Below are positions 5,156-8,159 of a stretch of 8,159 bases of DNA, piece after piece (the first letter of the stretch is position 1; each line of letters starts with the position of its first letter). The notes beneath the pieces were generated by a model. That model was given only the letters and a program-made list of their open reading frames with translations, was not told the origin of the DNA and made no database searches. The position numbers were made by a program, and so were the translations under genes. Source of the stretch: JAVVUQ01 sp036653075 (GTDB lineage: Bacteria > Bacillota > Clostridia > Christensenellales > CAG-314); the NCBI GenBank assembly GCA_036653075.1, contig JAVVUQ010000072.1, forward strand, positions 1-8,159. The letters run 5' to 3'.

Positions 5156-7495
5156 TTAATTTTGTTTAATTGATTTTATTATATAAAGACGAGAGCCAAA
5201 GTCTTGCATTAGTCTTACGTTGTCGTTATATCCGCTGCCGCTCCATTCTCGTGAAAGCTTGACGCCAGCGTTATTTAACAAGCTGCCATAAGCGGTAAAA
5301 GAGTCTGATTCAGTTTTTAGGTAATAAAACTTATCAGCGATATTATGAATCAATCCGTTTTCTTTTAATTTTACTGGCGAAACTAAATTGATTAGCGAGC
5401 CAAAGGTTTTAATATTAATATCTTCTATAATAGCAGAAAACGAATAAAGGAAGTTGTCGTTTAAACCTTTTGTTTTCAATATTTTGAGTGGAGGATTTGT
5501 AGGGGCTATTTTGTTTTGTAGCAGCGCAAAAGCGATAGTTTTGTCTTTAGAGATGACAATCCAGCCGCCATAATCCTCTTTAAAGACGTCTACAAGCCGA
5601 TAAAAATCGCCGTACTGAAAAACAGGGCGATAGAGTTTATAAAACTCTACTTGTTTTTCTATATTTGAGATATCTTTATTTGATAGTGTATTGAGGTTGA
5701 GTTCATAGCCAAACGCTCCAAAGCAAGCGGTGTTAAATCGAGTGCTGATACGGCTTTTGCGTAATGTTTGATGATTTAAAGAGGCGGATACGTGCGCTCC
5801 GATGGATGAAAGGGGATAGCATAGTGAAGTTCCTTCTTGAATTAAGAAGCGGTCAAAGCTGTCTGTATTGTCGCTTGTCCAAAATTGAGGCATAAAGCAA
5901 AGCATACCAAGGTCAACTCGACTACCGCCTGAAGCGCAAGATTCGAATAAAATGTATGGAAATTTTTTCGTTAAATAATCTAAAACGTCGTACAATCCAA
6001 GCATATAGCGATGGAAAAATTCTCCTTGATTAAACAAAGTTGTGGAATAAAAATCGGACATAGGGCGATTAAAGTCCCATTTTACGTAATCAATATTAGC
6101 GCTTTCTAATATGATAGATAATTGTTTCTTTATATAGTCTGTAACAAGCGGATTAGTGTAATCCAAAAGCATTTGATTTCTGCACAAACTTGCTTCATAA
6201 TCAGGGTGTTTTACAGCCCAATCGGGATGCGTTCTACATAGGTCGCTATTTTCGTTTATCATTTCAGGTTCAAACCACAATCCAAATTTCATACCCATCG
6301 CATTTATTTTTTTAGATAATTCGTTTAATCCAGAGGGCAGCTTTTTTTTATTAACAAACCAATCGCCTAAACTCTTAGTGTCGTCTGTTCTATCGCCAAA
6401 CCAGCCATCATCTAACACAAACAATTCAATATTATTTTTTGCTGCATAGTGAGCCAAGGATAAAATTTTTGATTCATTAAAATCAAAATAAGTAGCTTCC
6501 CAATTATTGATTAAAATCGGGCGTGGTTTATTTTGCCATTCTCCTCTAACGATATGATTATTTACAAAGTTATGCCAACATTGAGATAATCCGTTTGAAC
6601 CGCAATCGGAATAACATATTACAGCGGCGGGAGATTCAAAGTGTTTATTAGGTTCTAACTTCCATTCAAAATTAAACGGATTAATTCCGTTAATAATATG
6701 TGTTTTTCCGTGTGAATTGACTTCAACTGCGGTATAGTGATTACCCGAATATATTAGATTGAATCCATAAGTATTACCATTATCCAATTGAGCGTTATGT
6801 TCAATTAAGCAGCAATAAGGATTGTGATAACTACTTGAAATGCCACATTTGCTATCGTTTACAACAATTCCAGCAGCAAGAGGGCGGATATTGATATATC
6901 GTTCACGTATCCACGTTCCATCTAATGTTAAAAAATCATAATTACAATCGGGTAAATCGAGTTGACTACTCATAATTTTTAATATTGATACAGTGTTTTC
7001 GCTTTCATTTATTATTTCACTACTTTTGACTATAACGTCACTGTCGCTAAAAATAGTATAAAATAATTTTAATTTTAGCTTTTTAGCTTTGTCAACAAGC
7101 GTAATTTCTAATGTTTGTCCATTATCGCCATAAGCAGATGGCATACCATTTATAACGTGGTCGCTTTCAAAAATCTCAAAACTTTCATACAAAAAGTCAT
7201 TAATTATACTACCATCAGCGTTTTTAATCATAATAAAAGGCTCTTTGTAATCGCCTTTTCCAATTGCGCTACACTCTAAAGCAGTGTTATCCAATATAAC
7301 ATAACCAGATTTTATTGAATAATAAACTGACGTCCCAATCGGCGTAACTTGTTTAGCCTCAATCGGATAAGTATTATCAATTTTTATTTTTTTTCCATAA
7401 TATAAATTTTCAACTTGTCCACATTGCATTATTTTAAATATATATGAAGTGTTTACAGTACTAATATGAAACAATTTATCACTTATTTCAATCAT
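5156..7495 (-). CDS. aga: Alpha-galactosidase, glycoside hydrolase family 36
   Basis: This enzyme hydrolyses terminal alpha-1,6-linked galactose from melibiose, raffinose or stachyose. There is no signal peptide, so it should act in the cytoplasm on imported sugars. An N-terminal beta-sandwich domain (about 1-320) precedes a (beta/alpha)8 barrel with NNWEATYF (330-337), LDDGWFG (361-367), GLWFEPEM (405-412), KWDFNR (472-477; Asp474 the expected nucleophile), ESCASGGSR (518-526) and FWTSDNTD (538-545; Asp542 the expected acid/base). A C-terminal beta domain follows from about 640. The length of 779 residues is slightly above the roughly 730 usual for bacterial GH36. The start has AAAGGGAG (7502-7509, minus strand) 6 bases upstream. 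It is divergent from a galactokinase-family gene, consistent with a galactoside-use locus. Neither of its two Gly-Ala pairs uses GGC, unlike the plus-strand genes. Confidence 0.96.
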   Translation of the reverse strand: MIEISDKLFHISTVNTSYIFKIMQCGQVENLYYGKKIKIDNTYPIEAKQVTPIGTSVYYSIKSGYVILDNTALECSAIGKGDYKEPFIMIKNADGSIINDFLYESFEIFESDHVINGMPSAYGDNGQTLEITLVDKAKKLKLKLFYTIFSDSDVIVKSSEIINESENTVSILKIMSSQLDLPDCNYDFLTLDGTWIRERYINIRPLAAGIVVNDSKCGISSSYHNPYCCLIEHNAQLDNGNTYGFNLIYSGNHYTAVEVNSHGKTHIINGINPFNFEWKLEPNKHFESPAAVICYSDCGSNGLSQCWHNFVNNHIVRGEWQNKPRPILINNWEATYFDFNESKILSLAHYAAKNNIELFVLDDGWFGDRTDDTKSLGDWFVNKKKLPSGLNELSKKINAMGMKFGLWFEPEMINENSDLCRTHPDWAVKHPDYEASLCRNQMLLDYTNPLVTDYIKKQLSIILESANIDYVKWDFNRPMSDFYSTTLFNQGEFFHRYMLGLYDVLDYLTKKFPYILFESCASGGSRVDLGMLCFMPQFWTSDNTDSFDRFLIQEGTSLCYPLSSIGAHVSASLNHQTLRKSRISTRFNTACFGAFGYELNLNTLSNKDISNIEKQVEFYKLYRPVFQYGDFYRLVDVFKEDYGGWIVISKDKTIAFALLQNKIAPTNPPLKILKTKGLNDNFLYSFSAIIEDINIKTFGSLINLVSPVKLKENGLIHNIADKFYYLKTESDSFTAYGSLLNNAGVKLSREWSGSGYNDNVRLMQDFGSRLYIIKSIKQN

Positions 7496-7532
7496 AATAA
7501 GCTCCCTTTAAGTTGCAAAATTCTATAATTTT

Positions 7533-7538
7533 ATTATA
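7533..7538 (-). promoter_or_regulatory. Possible -10 box for the alpha-galactosidase gene
   Basis: Reading the minus strand, TATAAT occupies 7538 to 7533, 37 bases before the start codon. Upstream lies a T-rich stretch including TTTTTG (7559-7554) at a short 15-base spacing, a poor -35. The box is part of a 12-bp palindrome TTATTATAATAA (7531-7542), so a TATAAT is also readable on the plus strand here. Confidence 0.3.
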
Positions 7539-7577
7539 ATAATGATTTTAACACAAAAAATGCTTAATTACAATAGT

Positions 7578-7592
7578 AAAAACAAAGTTTTT
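7578..7592. promoter_or_regulatory. Small inverted repeat, possible operator
   Basis: AAAAAC (7578-7583) and GTTTTT (7587-7592) form an inverted repeat with a 3-base centre. It lies immediately upstream of the extended -10 at 7594, in the spacer position where a repressor would block transcription. It does not match a LacI/CcpA-type consensus that I recognise, and six-base A/T-rich half-sites occur easily by chance. Confidence 0.25.
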
Positions 7593-7593
7593 G

Positions 7594-7602
7594 TGATATA
7601 AT
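7594..7602 (+). promoter_or_regulatory. Extended -10 promoter for the galactokinase-family gene
   Basis: TGATATAAT has the TGn extension and a perfect TATAAT. The best -35 at 17-base spacing is the weak TAGTAA (7574-7579). It would give a leader of about 95 bases before the ATG at 7704. No riboswitch was recognised in that leader. Confidence 0.5.
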
Positions 7603-7703
7603 TTATTATGTATATATTACTCGTCATTTAAGCTGTTTAATTAGAAAATTATTAATAGGAATAATTGAGTTTCCGATATATTATACCAAATAAGGAGTAA
7701 AAT

Positions 7704-8159
7704 ATGGATCAAGAACGTATGCTAATTTTAACAGAAAAATTTAAAACTGCTTTTGGAAACAAAACAGCCAAATTTTTTTGCGCTTCTGGACGAATTGAAC
7801 TATGCGGAAATCATACTGACCATAATTACGGAAAAGCTTTAGTTGTAACAACTAAATGTAATACCTTAGCTTACGCAGCAAAAACAAACAATAATTATAT
7901 TACCATATTATCAGATGGCTATGCTTCAATAAAAGTTGATATAAACAAAACGGAAATAAAGCAAGATGAAAAGTTTACCTCAATGGCTTTAGTTAAAGGC
8001 ATAATTCAAGGGTTTAAAGATAGAGATTTTCAAATTGGCGGGTTTGATGCAGTTATAAATAGTACGGTATTTAAAGGCGCAGGAGTCAGTAGCTCGGCAA
8101 GTTTTGAAATACTGATTGCTAAAATAATTAACGATTATTATAATAATGGCAACGTTACT
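7704..8159 (+). CDS. galK: Galactokinase-family GHMP kinase, N-terminal part (cut by window end)
   Basis: The first 152 codons are open to the last base of the window; the full protein is expected to be roughly 400 residues or more. The galactokinase signature is present as GRIELCGNHTDHNYG (29-43). It is followed by the GHMP phosphate-binding loop GAGVSSSAS (125-133). The likely reaction is ATP-dependent C1 phosphorylation of galactose, the first Leloir-pathway step. Canonical galactokinases have GEHTDY where this has GNHTDH. His37 and Asp39 are kept, but the sugar-contacting Glu is Asn36, a variant I recall from Clostridia proteins annotated as galactokinase. The start is firm: AAGGAG at 7692-7697, 6 bases before ATG. 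Its divergence from an alpha-galactosidase gene supports galactose as substrate. Another sugar substrate remains possible. Confidence 0.85.
   Translation, partial: MDQERMLILTEKFKTAFGNKTAKFFCASGRIELCGNHTDHNYGKALVVTTKCNTLAYAAKTNNNYITILSDGYASIKVDINKTEIKQDEKFTSMALVKGIIQGFKDRDFQIGGFDAVINSTVFKGAGVSSSASFEILIAKIINDYYNNGNVT

Overview
The window is strongly AT-rich, with long A/T-only intergenic stretches, standard genetic code (TGG for Trp, no reassigned stops visible) and clear AGGAG-type ribosome binding sites. The mix of genes (MEP-pathway DXS, a Clostridia-type M32 carboxypeptidase, RsmI, an intracellular GH36 alpha-galactosidase and a galactokinase of the GNHTDH type) suggests a low-GC Firmicutes/Clostridia-like bacterium, plausibly a gut anaerobe. 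This is an inference from protein style and composition. No tRNA, rRNA, CRISPR array, insertion sequence or phage gene was seen.

Layout, left to right. Positions 1-214 hold a 7-bp tandem repeat, a GC-rich terminator belonging to something upstream of the window, and the promoter region of the first gene. Positions 215-1717 (+) encode an M32 metallocarboxypeptidase, followed by a perfect 30-bp palindrome. Positions 2003-3859 (+) encode 1-deoxy-D-xylulose-5-phosphate synthase (dxs), followed by a good intrinsic terminator. Within a few bases comes an extended -10 promoter for rsmI (4056-4928, +), the 16S rRNA C1402 2'-O-methyltransferase. A 25-bp tandem repeat with 100-bp higher-order structure fills almost all of the convergent gap 4929-5155. 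The alpha-galactosidase lies on the minus strand (5156-7495). It is divergent, across 208 bp, from a galactokinase-family gene (7704 to the window end, +) that is cut off by the window.

The first three genes look like independent housekeeping units, each with its own promoter and terminator. The last two form a functional pair: alpha-galactosidase releases galactose from melibiose/raffinose-type sugars in the cytoplasm and the kinase would phosphorylate it into the Leloir pathway. Neither a transporter nor a regulator is in view.

I did not find a clear new biological system here. The most unusual signals are the two tandem-repeat arrays, the substitutions at usually conserved active-site positions of DXS, and a strong GGC-GCN preference for Gly-Ala pairs in the plus-strand genes.
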